Assembly (NCBI GenBank): GCA_965220615.1
Contig: CBDCQL010000002.1
Span: 1,178,001 to 1,242,000 of the forward strand
DNA length: 64,000 bases
Reading direction: 5' to 3'
Origin: JAGWBD01 sp965220615
GTDB lineage: Bacteria > Chloroflexota > Anaerolineae > Aggregatilineales > Phototrophicaceae
Of the stretch, positions 8,455-17,045 are shown piece by piece. The stretch's first letter is position 1; each line of letters opens with the position of its first letter. The notes under the pieces are model-generated. The model ran no database searches. It was not told where the DNA came from and saw nothing but the letters and a program-made list of their open reading frames with translations. Position numbers and translations under genes: made by a program.

Positions 8455-9463
8455 GAGATTCACACTGGCGCTGCCCAGCAGAGGCGTGTTGGCCGGTCCT
8501 ACCCTCGACTTTCTGCGCGATTGCGGTCTGGCCGTACACAAACCGAACCCGCGCCAGTATACCGGCAGCGTCCGCACACTCCCGGGCGTTGACGTCCTGT
8601 TTCAGCGCGTAAGGGACGTGGTGGCCAAAGTTGAGGCGGGCACCGTCGAACTGGGCATCGCCGGCCACGACCTGGTACGCGAAATGGAAAGCGATGACTT
8701 GCTGACGATTAACGACCAACTAGGTTACGGTCATTGCCAGCTGCAACTCGCCGTTCCGACGACCTGGGTTGACGTCCAGTCTATGGCGGACCTGGTCGAC
8801 GTCGCCCTCGACTTCCGTCAGTACCGGCATCGCAACCTTCGGGTTGCCACCAATTTCAATCACCTTGCGCGGCAGTTTCTGCACGCGCACGGTCTGCATC
8901 ATTACAGTCTGGTCCGGGCCGAAGGCGCCATAGAGGCAGCGCCGACCCTGGGTTATGCGGACTGCGTCATCGACCTGACCCAGACGGGCACTACCTTGCG
9001 CGAAAACCACCTGCGGCCCCTGCCCGACGGCACGATTCTCAATTCCCAGGCGACCCTGATCGGCAATCGTCGTCGCCTGCAGGCGCTGGGACCGGGTTCA
9101 GAGAAACTGCTGCGCACCTTGCTGGAGTTGACGGACGCCGCCCTGCAGGGACGGGAACGGTACTTGCTCAGCGCCAATCTGACAGGAGAAGATCCCGGGA
9201 GTCTGGCGCAGAAGATCATGGGCAATCCGGTGACGCGCGGTCTGGAGGGGCCGACGCTTGCCCCTACCTGGAATGACGCCGGCCAGCGTGGCTACGCCGT
9301 GACGCTCGTGATTTCGGCGGACCAGTTGTTACCGGCCGTGGAGTATTTGCGGTCGATCGGCGGAAGACAGGCCAGCGCCCGGCCCCTGCGTCACGTCTTT
9401 CTGGAAGAATCGCCGTCGTGGCTGCGGCTGCAGCAGCTATTGGACGACTCTCCTCACAGTTGA
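8447..9463 (+). CDS. hisG: ATP phosphoribosyltransferase, with C-terminal regulatory-type domain
   Basis: HisG condenses ATP and PRPP in the first committed step of histidine synthesis. The 338-residue protein has the periplasmic-binding-like catalytic fold: ALPSRG at the start, VELGIAGHDLV, and the PRPP-binding region near DCVIDLTQTGTTLREN. After about residue 260 a further segment (NPVTRGLEGPTLAPTW, then GYAVTLVISADQLLPAVEYLRSIGG) resembles the C-terminal ACT-like regulatory domain of long-form HisG. Long-form enzymes normally work without HisZ, so finding both is odd. The GTG start overlaps hisZ by 8 nt, with GGAGG upstream. Its tail overlaps the converging kinase gene by 10 nt. Confidence 0.9.
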   Translation: MPERFTLALPSRGVLAGPTLDFLRDCGLAVHKPNPRQYTGSVRTLPGVDVLFQRVRDVVAKVEAGTVELGIAGHDLVREMESDDLLTINDQLGYGHCQLQLAVPTTWVDVQSMADLVDVALDFRQYRHRNLRVATNFNHLARQFLHAHGLHHYSLVRAEGAIEAAPTLGYADCVIDLTQTGTTLRENHLRPLPDGTILNSQATLIGNRRRLQALGPGSEKLLRTLLELTDAALQGRERYLLSANLTGEDPGSLAQKIMGNPVTRGLEGPTLAPTWNDAGQRGYAVTLVISADQLLPAVEYLRSIGGRQASARPLRHVFLEESPSWLRLQQLLDDSPHS

Positions 9464-10689
9464 GCCTCGATTTCGTCAAGCGCCTGGTCCAGAAGACTTC
9501 GTCGCTCCCGACTTTCCGCCCCGGTCTCGATCGCCTGGCTTAGGCCCAGCATGCTGATGGCGGGAGGAAAACGGGAACTGTCCGCAAGGTTCATGGTCAG
9601 CAGCGGGCAGCAAAACAGGGCAAGCTTCAGATGGCGTCGCCAGTCCGGTTCCAGCCAGCCTCGCAATGACAGTTCACGCAACAGGGGCAAGAGGACTCGA
9701 ACCAGCTTGCTGCGGAAAAACATCTCCCGTGGTGGCGGCAGGGTGTAGTCATGCTCAACGTGCCAGCGACCGTCTGCAGCCACTCCTGCGCGGACGTCGG
9801 TCTCAGCCGCCTTTTCCACAGGAAAATACATCCACATGGCAAATACATTGTGGAACAGGGGTTTGGCCAGGTCCAGCAACGGGTGATGACGGCCCGCAAA
9901 TGCCGGGTCAAAGTAGACCATTTCCTGCAAGGCTTTTCGCAGGAAGACATTGCCATTGTGCGCATCGCCATGGCCCACAATGGACGGCCCGGGCCTGGCA
10001 GGTCTAATTATCTCCCCTGCGAGATCGACCAGACTGGCAAGGCTTTCTTCGTAGCGCTGACCATTGATCGTCCAGCGGGCCTGCCAGACTTCACCCTGAG
10101 AGAATTGACCGTGCGGCAAGGAAAATGTGACCTCCTTGCCATAAAAGGTCGCCATTCTGCCGCCGGTCAGACGGTGCCAGAACAACTGGTGCACCGCCGC
10201 CGCCCCGGCCTCCTCCGCCGATTGCCAGTCCAGTGAACCCCGATACAGAGCCAGCAATTCGTCGTCGCTGCGGTGTTGGGCGCGCTTCAGGGACTCATAT
10301 TTCGTGCGGTCCCCCGTCTCGATCCGCCAGGCCAAATCGAAAACGGTGGGGTCGTCGACGAGTTCGTAGATTAGCAATTGCCGGCCCCATGCGGTGGAAC
10401 TGTGCAGGGGGCGAACGACCGGCCAACCTGCCTGCGACAGGGCCTCCGCCTGATAGTACTCGCTGATGGCGCTGTCCGGTTCGACATGCGTCTTGAAGAA
10501 CCGGCGTTGCCCGTCGGCCAGGGTAAGCGTGCCATTGATCGAATTGAGAGAAACGGCCAGCGGGCGGATTTGAAGGCCCACGATGTCCAGCTGGACGAAG
10601 TCGCGCAACAGGGGCAGCAGGCGCGACGCTGCACCTTCCGGGTCGCTGAACTGCAATTGCTGGATACGCTGCAACGCAGCGTCACTCAT
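9454..10689 (-). CDS. APH/choline-kinase-like phosphotransferase of unknown substrate
   Basis: The 411-residue protein contains the catalytic loop of aminoglycoside phosphotransferase/choline kinase-like enzymes, GHGDAHNGN (about residues 236-244), followed by the metal-binding YFDPAFAGRHHPLLDLAKP. An N-lobe-like region precedes it (RRFFKTHVEPDSAISEYYQAEALS). ATG 10689 overlaps the hisD stop by 8 nt, making this the last gene of the pheA-asd-sqdB-hisD operon. A longer upstream frame exists but lies wholly within hisD. The substrate is unknown. The operon suggests a small metabolite or sugar rather than antibiotic resistance. Confidence 0.75.
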   Translation of the reverse strand: MSDAALQRIQQLQFSDPEGAASRLLPLLRDFVQLDIVGLQIRPLAVSLNSINGTLTLADGQRRFFKTHVEPDSAISEYYQAEALSQAGWPVVRPLHSSTAWGRQLLIYELVDDPTVFDLAWRIETGDRTKYESLKRAQHRSDDELLALYRGSLDWQSAEEAGAAAVHQLFWHRLTGGRMATFYGKEVTFSLPHGQFSQGEVWQARWTINGQRYEESLASLVDLAGEIIRPARPGPSIVGHGDAHNGNVFLRKALQEMVYFDPAFAGRHHPLLDLAKPLFHNVFAMWMYFPVEKAAETDVRAGVAADGRWHVEHDYTLPPPREMFFRSKLVRVLLPLLRELSLRGWLEPDWRRHLKLALFCCPLLTMNLADSSRFPPAISMLGLSQAIETGAESRERRSLLDQALDEIEAQL

Positions 10690-11995
10690 GCGACAGAATC
10701 TCTTTGCGCCGGCGCAGGGCGAGGGCATGGGCCGGAAAGTCTTCGTAATCGGCCAGCGTGACGGCCACCTGCTGCAATTGTTCGTACCCCTCCCGCGACA
10801 GGTAGCCGACGCCGCTTCGCTTGAGAAAGTCATGGACGCTGACGGATGAGAAACTGCGTGCAAAGCCACCCGTCGGCAGAATCGCGTTCAACCCCAGACA
10901 GTAATTCGCGACAGGAATGGGCGTCAGCGGCCCCAGCAGGATTTCACCGGCGTTTTGTATCCGATTTAGCGTAACAAAGGGTTCGTCGGTCAGAAGCTCC
11001 AGGTGCTCCGGCGCATAGTCGTTGACGAAAGCGATCGAGTCGGCCAGACTTTGCGTCAGCAGAATGCCCCCGTAACCGGTCAGTACGCTACGAACGAAGT
11101 CCCCTCGCCAGGCCGGAAGCTCGTCGATCAGATCAGGCAGGATCTCACGTACGCCATCGGCCACCTTTCGACTGTGCGTGACCAGCAACGCCGCCGAATC
11201 CGGACCATGCTCGGCCTCAACAAGCAGGTCAAGCGCAGCCAGACGGGGATCAGCCCCCTCGTCACAGAGAATGACGGCCTCGCTGGGCCCGGCCGGCAGA
11301 CCGACGTCGATGTCGCCGTAGAGCAGGCGTTTGGCGGCCGAAACATATTGGTTACCCGGCCCAACGACCTTGTCCACCTCCGGGATCGTCTCCGTCCCGA
11401 AGGCCAGGGCGGCTATGGCTTGACTACCGCCGACAACGTAGACCTCTTCAATGCCGCAGATCCGTGCCGCCACCAGGGTCCCGGGGTCGGCCCGTCCGTC
11501 TGGTGCGGGTGGCGTCACCACGACCACCCTGGGCACCCCTGCAACCCTGGCCGGTGTAGCCAGCATCAGCATCACGGAGGGAAAGGCGCCCTTGCCGCGT
11601 GGCACATAAAGGCCGACGCTGGCAATCGGCGTGACCTTTTCCCCGGCAATGACTCCGGGCTGTAGCTCGCTGAACCACATTTCGTCCGGCATTTGCTTCC
11701 GGTGGAAGCGGCGAATGTTCTCGTGGGCAGCTTCAATGGCCGCGACCACCTCGTCACTGACCGCCACGCTTGCGGCATCGAAATCTTCACTCGAGGCGCG
11801 TAGCAGGCTGGCTTCGAATTCAGCGCAATCCCAAAGTCTTGCAAAGGAGACCAGGGCTTCATCGCCACCGTCGCGCACCCGGTCGACAACTTCCTGTACC
11901 AGGGGTAACAGGTTGTGGATATCCGTTTCCGCCCGTCGCATGAGCAGGCGTCGCTCATCGGGGGAGAGCAGCGCCAGTTCGCGATACTGAATCAT
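10682..11995 (-). CDS. hisD: histidinol dehydrogenase
   Basis: HisD oxidises L-histidinol to L-histidine in two NAD-dependent steps with a zinc ion. The 437-residue protein, of normal length, shows the family path: YVPRGKGAFPSVMLMLATPA, EVYVVGGSQAIAALAFGTETIPEVDKVVGPGNQYV, the PAGPSEAVIL loop, the LVEAEHGPDSAALLVT segment with the zinc-binding Glu/His, and the late NDYAPEHLELLT and GPLTPIPVANYCLGLNAILPTGG. ATG 11995 overlaps the sqdB stop as ATGA. It is separated from hisZG by the APH-like kinase and faces them on the opposite strand. Confidence 0.96.
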   Translation of the reverse strand: MIQYRELALLSPDERRLLMRRAETDIHNLLPLVQEVVDRVRDGGDEALVSFARLWDCAEFEASLLRASSEDFDAASVAVSDEVVAAIEAAHENIRRFHRKQMPDEMWFSELQPGVIAGEKVTPIASVGLYVPRGKGAFPSVMLMLATPARVAGVPRVVVVTPPAPDGRADPGTLVAARICGIEEVYVVGGSQAIAALAFGTETIPEVDKVVGPGNQYVSAAKRLLYGDIDVGLPAGPSEAVILCDEGADPRLAALDLLVEAEHGPDSAALLVTHSRKVADGVREILPDLIDELPAWRGDFVRSVLTGYGGILLTQSLADSIAFVNDYAPEHLELLTDEPFVTLNRIQNAGEILLGPLTPIPVANYCLGLNAILPTGGFARSFSSVSVHDFLKRSGVGYLSREGYEQLQQVAVTLADYEDFPAHALALRRRKEILSHE

Positions 11996-13200
11996 CCGGC
12001 AGCCTCCCTGCCCAGAGCCCTTGACCGTCGATGCAGTCCGTCCCAGCGGATGTCCGGCAGCAGCAATTCCGCACGCGTTTCTATGCGTTCACGTTGGGGC
12101 GACAGATCTTCCAGCATCATCCTGATTTCCCGTCGGGGCGACCCTGACGGACGGTATCCCAGCGCTGGCAATTGCTCCCGGTCCGGTTCGTACTCATGGT
12201 ATGCGGATTCGAGACGGGGGTTCTCTACCGGCAGGATGTCCACTTCCATGCCCTCCCCTGCTGCGACCTGGCTCACCATTTGCGCGATCTCATATATCGT
12301 GTAGCAGGCGTCGAACTGGTTGATGACACGATAGTCGCCCGCCGCCGGCGGACTGTCAATGACAAGAGTCAGACATTGCATAACGTCACGCAAAGGCAGA
12401 AAGCCTCGCTTTTGCCCGCCCTGCCCGTAGGGCGTCAGGGGATGTCCGATGACCGCCTGACAACAGAAGCGGTTGACGACCGTGCCGAAACACTGGTCGA
12501 AGTCCAGCCGGGTCTTCAGTCGCGGGTCATCAGACTGATTATCGATTCCTGTGCCGAAGACCACCCCCTGCATGATGTCAGTCGCGCGCAGGCCCCAGAG
12601 TCGGCAGGCGAACATGGTGTTGTTTGAATCGTGCACCTTGCTCCAGTGATAGAAGCTGCCCGCCTGTCGCGGAAAGGGCAGACGATCGCGCCGTCCGCGA
12701 AACTCGGGCTCAAAGAAGCCCTCCGGTATGGGCATGGCCGGCGTGCCATATTCGCCCATCGTGCCCAGCTTGACCAGATGCGCGTCCGGACACACTTCAT
12801 GCATGGCCCACAGCAGGTTCAGCGTTCCGATGACGTTGTTGTGCTGCGTGAAGCTGCAATGTGCCTGATCGATCATGGACCAGGCGGCCGACGGGATTTC
12901 CGCCAGATGCACAACGGTGTCCGGCTGGAATTCCTCCAGAAAGGCGCGCAGGAAGGGGTAGTCCAGCATGTTTCCTGTGCGCAGGTCCGATGTTTGATGA
13001 AAATGTTCTGCCAACGCCGCCATTCGCTCCTGCGGTGAGGCAATCGGGATGGCGCTGCAGGCGCCAAGTTCTGCGACCTGCTCGCGGCGCAGCATGGCAT
13101 CCAGGCCGGCAACGACGTGGCCGCGTTGAAGCAAGTGTTGTGTGAGCGGCCAACCCAGATAGCCGTCAAAGCCGGCGATGAAAGTCCTGCGCTCAGGCAT
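11992..13200 (-). CDS. sqdB: UDP-sulfoquinovose synthase (SqdB-like)
   Basis: SqdB makes UDP-sulfoquinovose from UDP-glucose and sulfite, the precursor of sulfolipid and other sulfoquinovose-containing molecules. This 402-residue extended SDR has the Rossmann motif as GFDGYLGWPL, typical of SQD1/SqdB, then HLAEIPSAAWSMID, the LGTMGEYGTP and IPEG segments, the catalytic FYHWSKVHDSNN, and GVVFGTG. ATG 13200 overlaps the asd stop by 8 nt. No sulfoquinovosyltransferase (SqdX/SqdD) is nearby. Its position between asd and hisD is unusual. A related nucleotide-sugar epimerase is possible but the motif set is specific. Confidence 0.88.
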   Translation of the reverse strand: MPERRTFIAGFDGYLGWPLTQHLLQRGHVVAGLDAMLRREQVAELGACSAIPIASPQERMAALAEHFHQTSDLRTGNMLDYPFLRAFLEEFQPDTVVHLAEIPSAAWSMIDQAHCSFTQHNNVIGTLNLLWAMHEVCPDAHLVKLGTMGEYGTPAMPIPEGFFEPEFRGRRDRLPFPRQAGSFYHWSKVHDSNNTMFACRLWGLRATDIMQGVVFGTGIDNQSDDPRLKTRLDFDQCFGTVVNRFCCQAVIGHPLTPYGQGGQKRGFLPLRDVMQCLTLVIDSPPAAGDYRVINQFDACYTIYEIAQMVSQVAAGEGMEVDILPVENPRLESAYHEYEPDREQLPALGYRPSGSPRREIRMMLEDLSPQRERIETRAELLLPDIRWDGLHRRSRALGREAAG

Positions 13201-14272
13201 GTACCATGGCTGGTTCCGGCAGGAAGCTGCCCAGGTAGCCCTGCACGGCCAGCAATTCGGCATTGAGGATGCTGCAACCGGCGGCGCCACGAATCGTGTT
13301 GTGAGTCAGGGCCGCAAATCGATAGCCGAGAACGGGACATTCACGCAACCGGCCTACCGAGGTTGACATGCCCTTGCCGGCCATGCGGTCCAGGCGAATT
13401 TGCGGGCGATTAACCTGGGTGAAGACCTGCAGGGGCCTTTCCGGCGCGGATGGCAGACAGGGCACGGGCTGCGGTCCGCGAAAGTCTCGCCAGGCCGCAT
13501 GGATGTCGTCCAGGGAGGGCGCGTCGGCAAGCTCCAGCGACAGGTTCACCAGATGCCCGTCGATCACCGGCACGCGGGTGCAGGTGGCGGCAGCAACAGC
13601 CGGCAGCCATTCCACTTCGCCACCGGTAAGGTCGCCCAGCATCTTGAGCGGTTCACTCTCCATTTTTCCCTCGTCACCACTGACCCAGGGGATGACGTTG
13701 TCAATGATGTCCATGGAAGCCACGCCCGGGTACCCTGCGCCGCTGATGGCCTGTTCACTGACCATATGGACCCTGCGGATGCCGAAGCGCCGCAACGGCG
13801 CCAGAGACATCACCACCGGCATGCTGGTGCAATTGGAGTTGGCGATAACCGCCCCGCTGCGAAAGCCGCGCCTTTCCCGCTGCACATCGACCAGGCGAAT
13901 GTGGTCGGCATTGGCTTCCGGCAGCAACAGGGGGACGTCGACCTGCATGCGGTTGGCCGATGCATTCGTGCAGACAACATGACCGGCCGCCGCCAGATCG
14001 AATTCGAGTTCCCGGGCGGCTGCCGTCGGAAGCGCGGAAAAGACCAACGGGGACTGCAAGGGCGAGCCACTGGATTTCACTTGCATGTCGACGACAGATT
14101 TGGGGGGCTTTTCTGCCAGATGCCAGCGCACGACATCCCCGTACTGATGGCCGGCACTCGAAAACCCGGTCAACTCGGCCACCTCAAACCAGGGATGGTC
14201 TTCAAGCAACTGCACGAAACGTTGGCCGACTGCGCCGGTAGCGCCGAGAACGGCGACAGGAAGTTTCTCCAT
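13193..14272 (-). CDS. asd: aspartate-semialdehyde dehydrogenase
   Basis: Asd reduces aspartyl phosphate to aspartate semialdehyde for lysine, threonine and methionine synthesis. The 359-residue protein has the NADP-binding AVLGATGAVGQRFVQLL, a nucleophilic Cys148 in IANSNCTSMPVVM, and the EQAISGAGYPG segment with catalytic His-bearing residues further on. The VSGDEGKMESEP stretch and overall length suggest the archaeal/fungal-like branch of the family. The gene follows pheA with an 11-nt gap and overlaps sqdB by 8 nt, so these amino-acid genes form one operon. Confidence 0.93.
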   Translation of the reverse strand: MEKLPVAVLGATGAVGQRFVQLLEDHPWFEVAELTGFSSAGHQYGDVVRWHLAEKPPKSVVDMQVKSSGSPLQSPLVFSALPTAAARELEFDLAAAGHVVCTNASANRMQVDVPLLLPEANADHIRLVDVQRERRGFRSGAVIANSNCTSMPVVMSLAPLRRFGIRRVHMVSEQAISGAGYPGVASMDIIDNVIPWVSGDEGKMESEPLKMLGDLTGGEVEWLPAVAAATCTRVPVIDGHLVNLSLELADAPSLDDIHAAWRDFRGPQPVPCLPSAPERPLQVFTQVNRPQIRLDRMAGKGMSTSVGRLRECPVLGYRFAALTHNTIRGAAGCSILNAELLAVQGYLGSFLPEPAMVHA

Positions 14273-14283
14273 GCCAGTTTTCC

Positions 14284-15129
14284 CTATATGCCGACCAGTT
14301 GCATGCCGGTACGCACCGCTGGATAGGAACCCAGTGACTTCACGAACGAGGCCCGCTGCAAGAGTCCTGCCATCATCTCCTGCACGTGCGTTTCCTGCCA
14401 GTGGCCTTCGAAATCCAGGTAGAAGACCGGTTCCCAGGGTCGATTGGGGCGCGGGCGGGATTCTATTTTCGTCAGATTGATGTCGCGCCGGGCGAATTCC
14501 CCGAGGCAGTCGTAAAGTGCGGCGGGCCGCTGCCTCGTGGCAAAGACAATTGAGGTCTTGTTGTACTCCGCCATGGGGGGATCATCATGGCCCAAAAGGA
14601 AAAAACGGGTGTAGTTGAATTCAATGTCTTCAATATTGTTTTCCAGCACTTCCAGGCCATAGAGCTCACCGGCCAACCCGGAAGCGATTGCAGCAGTGCC
14701 TTCTTCCGGCGCTTCGGCCAGGTCCTTCGCCGAACCGGCGGTGTCATACCAGGGGATCGGGGCCAGATTGTTGCGCCTTAGAAAACGATCGCACTGGGCC
14801 AGCGCGTGCGGGTGCGAGCGCACGCGCTTCAGATCTGCCACGTCGCTGCCGGGCGCCGCCAGCAAGGCGTGACGCACGTGCAAGACAACGTCCGCCTGAA
14901 TACGGAAATCAGAGTCCATCAATAATTCGTAGGCTTGGGTTACGGCGCCGGCCTGCACGTTTTCGACCGGCAGCAGACCATAGACCACGTCGTGATTGCG
15001 ACGGATGGCGGAAAACACGTCCTCCAGATTCCTGCAAGGGAAGACATCGGCCCCGTCGCCAAAATGTTGACGGATGGCCAGGTCCGAATTGGCGCCCTCA
15101 ATTCCCTGAAACGCGACGACTGTCTTCAT
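14284..15129 (-). CDS. pheA: prephenate dehydratase with ACT domain
   Basis: PheA converts prephenate to phenylpyruvate for phenylalanine synthesis. The 281-residue protein shows the catalytic domain (VAFQGIEGANSDLAIRQHF, YGLLPVENVQAGAV, VRSHPHALAQC, YDTAGSAKDLAE and the NYTRFFLLG 'TRF' motif). An ACT regulatory domain follows (about residues 195-275) with the KIESRP motif that binds phenylalanine. There is no chorismate mutase domain. ATG 15129 is used because the upstream extension has no support. It is the first gene of the minus-strand operon leading to asd, sqdB, hisD and the APH-like kinase. Confidence 0.95.
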   Translation of the reverse strand: MKTVVAFQGIEGANSDLAIRQHFGDGADVFPCRNLEDVFSAIRRNHDVVYGLLPVENVQAGAVTQAYELLMDSDFRIQADVVLHVRHALLAAPGSDVADLKRVRSHPHALAQCDRFLRRNNLAPIPWYDTAGSAKDLAEAPEEGTAAIASGLAGELYGLEVLENNIEDIEFNYTRFFLLGHDDPPMAEYNKTSIVFATRQRPAALYDCLGEFARRDINLTKIESRPRPNRPWEPVFYLDFEGHWQETHVQEMMAGLLQRASFVKSLGSYPAVRTGMQLVGI

Positions 15130-15218
15130 CGATCTTGTGCCCCTGACGGCGCGACATCCTAGCATAGCCTTGCCCGCCGGTCAACCTGGGCCGGCGCTCC
15201 GGCCAGGCCGCGCCAGGC

Positions 15219-15224
15219 TATACT
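15219..15224 (+). promoter_or_regulatory. possible -10 element (TATACT) for the first SDR gene
   Basis: TATACT lies 34 bases before the ATG at 15258. I see no good -35 at 16-18 bases upstream. The same hexamer appears before several other genes in this window. Confidence 0.25.
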
Positions 15225-15257
15225 GTGCGAATTGTGATTCACCAGAGGGAGAAGCTT

Positions 15258-16064
15258 ATGAGCGACGAGGTCCTTGCGGCCAAGCCAATTCTGGATCGCT
15301 TTCGCCTGGAGGGCAGCGTGGCGCTGGTCACGGGTGCCGGTCAGGGAATCGGACGCGGCTACGCCCATGCCCTGGGCGAAGCGGGCGCCGCCGTCGCCAT
15401 CGTCGACCTGGATGGGGACCTGGCCTCGCAGGTCGCTGACGAACTGGCGTGCAAGAGCATAAACGCACTGGCCATCGGCGCCGACGTCACGGTTGAAGAG
15501 GACATCCAGCGAATGGTCGACACCGTGCTTGAGCGCTGGGGCCGACTTACGATTGGCGTCAACAACGCGGGTATGGCGGACTGGACAGCAGCCGAGGACG
15601 TGAGCGAAGAAAACTGGGACATGATCAATGACCTGAACCTCAAGGGCGTCTTTCGTTGCGCCCAGGCCGAGGCCCGCGTCATGCTTGAAGCCGGCTACGG
15701 CAAGATCATCAACACGGCCTCCATGTCCGCCAGCGTCGTCAACACGCCGCAGAAGCAGACGGTCTACAACACCACGAAGGCCGGCGTACTGCACCTGACG
15801 CGCTCTCTCGCCGCAGAATGGGCCCCTCGCGGCATCCGCGTCAACAGCATCAGCCCGGGTTACACCCGCACGAAACTGGTCGAAGACCTGCTCTACACGC
15901 CCCTTGGGCAAGAGTACGCGCCAAGATGGATGTCGCTCACGCCCATGGGCCGCATGTGCGAGGTGCCGGACCTGCAGGGCGCGGTCGTCTATCTTGCTTC
16001 GCCGGCGTCGGACTTCATGACCGGCCATGACATGGTCGTCGACGGCGGCTATTGTTGCTGGTAA
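15258..16064 (+). CDS. SDR-family oxidoreductase
   Basis: This 268-residue classical short-chain dehydrogenase has the cofactor motif VTGAGQGIGRGYA, an NNAGM segment, catalytic Ser in NTASMSASV, and the YNTTK Tyr-Lys pair. The C-terminus (MTGHDMVVDGGYCCW) is typical of the sugar/polyol dehydrogenase-like group. The acidic residue after strand 2 (VDLDGD) favours NAD over NADP. ATG 15258 has AGAGGGAGAAG before it. It is followed 21 nt later by a D-2-hydroxyacid dehydrogenase, so both may act on a sugar-acid or polyol pathway. The substrate cannot be read from sequence. Confidence 0.88.
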   Translation: MSDEVLAAKPILDRFRLEGSVALVTGAGQGIGRGYAHALGEAGAAVAIVDLDGDLASQVADELACKSINALAIGADVTVEEDIQRMVDTVLERWGRLTIGVNNAGMADWTAAEDVSEENWDMINDLNLKGVFRCAQAEARVMLEAGYGKIINTASMSASVVNTPQKQTVYNTTKAGVLHLTRSLAAEWAPRGIRVNSISPGYTRTKLVEDLLYTPLGQEYAPRWMSLTPMGRMCEVPDLQGAVVYLASPASDFMTGHDMVVDGGYCCW

Positions 16065-16085
16065 GCGTTTGCGAAAGGAATGGCG

Positions 16086-17045
16086 ATGGCACTGCCGCTT
16101 GTATTGAGCACCAATCTGGTCCCGGACAATGTCATGGAACCTGTGCAGGGTCTGGCTGAGGTACTGCAGGGGCCGGGAGGCGGTCTGACGATGCCGCGCG
16201 ATGAAGTCCTGGCACTGGCCCCGCGACTGAACGCCATTGTCAACCAGGGCGAACTGCTGATCGATGAGGAATTGCTGGACGCGGGCCCCGGTATCCGCGT
16301 CATCGCCAACGTCGCCGCCGGCTACAACAACATGGATCCGTATCTGTTGAGCGCGCGTGGCGTATGGGGTTGCAACACGCCCAATGCCTTCTACGAATCG
16401 ACGGCGGACTTCACGCTGGCAATGATCCTCGCCGCCGTCCGCATGCTGGCCCTGGGCGATCGCTATGTCCGCGCTGGCCGGTGGAAACAATTCGAGCCGG
16501 GAGTCTGGGACGGAATCCTGCTGCGCGACAAGGTCCTGGGCATCGTTGGCTACGGCCGCACCGGGAAGGCCGTCGCAGCGCGCGCTCGAGCCTTTGGCAT
16601 GCGCATCCTGTACACCCGTCGCCGCGTATGCGACGACCCGGAGTACCGCAGCCTAGAAGACTTGCTGGCTGATGCGGACATCGTCTCGCTACACACGCCG
16701 TTGACGGAAGACACGCAACACTTGCTGAATGCGGAACGCCTGAGTTCCATGAAACGCGGCGCCTGGCTGATCAACATGGCGCGGGGCCCGGTCGTGGACG
16801 AAGAGGCGCTGGTCCAGGCATTGCAGTCCGGTCATCTGGCGGGCGCGGCGCTGGATGTCTTCGAGCGGGAGCCGCTCGTTCACCCTGCCCTGATCTCAAT
16901 GGACAACGTGGTGCTGGCGCCACACGTCGGGGGCGGCACTCAGGAAGCCCGCTATCTCTCGCGCCGCCAAAGCTTTGAAAACGTCGCGCAGGTGCTGCGG
17001 GGCGAGCGACCTCTCACCCCTATAAACGAAGTCCGGCTACCCTGA
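16086..17045 (+). CDS. D-isomer-specific 2-hydroxyacid dehydrogenase (glyoxylate/2-ketogluconate reductase-like)
   Basis: The 319-residue protein carries the NAD(P)-binding GIVGYGRTGKAVA, with basic residues after strand 2 (YTRRRV) that favour NADPH. The catalytic triad is Arg in NMARGPVVDE, Glu in FEREP and His in LAPHVGGGT. It probably interconverts a 2-keto acid and D-2-hydroxy acid, such as hydroxypyruvate, glyoxylate or 2-ketogluconate. ATG 16086 is preferred to ATG 16080 because AAAGGA is correctly spaced for the later codon. The C-terminus overlaps the converging sulfatase gene by 9 nt. Confidence 0.88.
   Translation: MALPLVLSTNLVPDNVMEPVQGLAEVLQGPGGGLTMPRDEVLALAPRLNAIVNQGELLIDEELLDAGPGIRVIANVAAGYNNMDPYLLSARGVWGCNTPNAFYESTADFTLAMILAAVRMLALGDRYVRAGRWKQFEPGVWDGILLRDKVLGIVGYGRTGKAVAARARAFGMRILYTRRRVCDDPEYRSLEDLLADADIVSLHTPLTEDTQHLLNAERLSSMKRGAWLINMARGPVVDEEALVQALQSGHLAGAALDVFEREPLVHPALISMDNVVLAPHVGGGTQEARYLSRRQSFENVAQVLRGERPLTPINEVRLP

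Noticed and set aside
9454..10689. Aminoglycoside resistance gene
   Set aside because: The phosphotransferase motif is broad; operon context with pheA, asd, sqdB and hisD points to metabolism, not resistance.
10690..10869. N-terminal extension of the APH-like kinase
   Set aside because: It lies inside hisD in another frame and looks unlike coding sequence; ATG 10689 gives the usual 8-nt overlap.
15159..16490. Minus-strand frame of 443 codons opposite the SDR and hydroxyacid dehydrogenase genes
   Set aside because: It is a shadow of two well supported genes, with no domain of its own.
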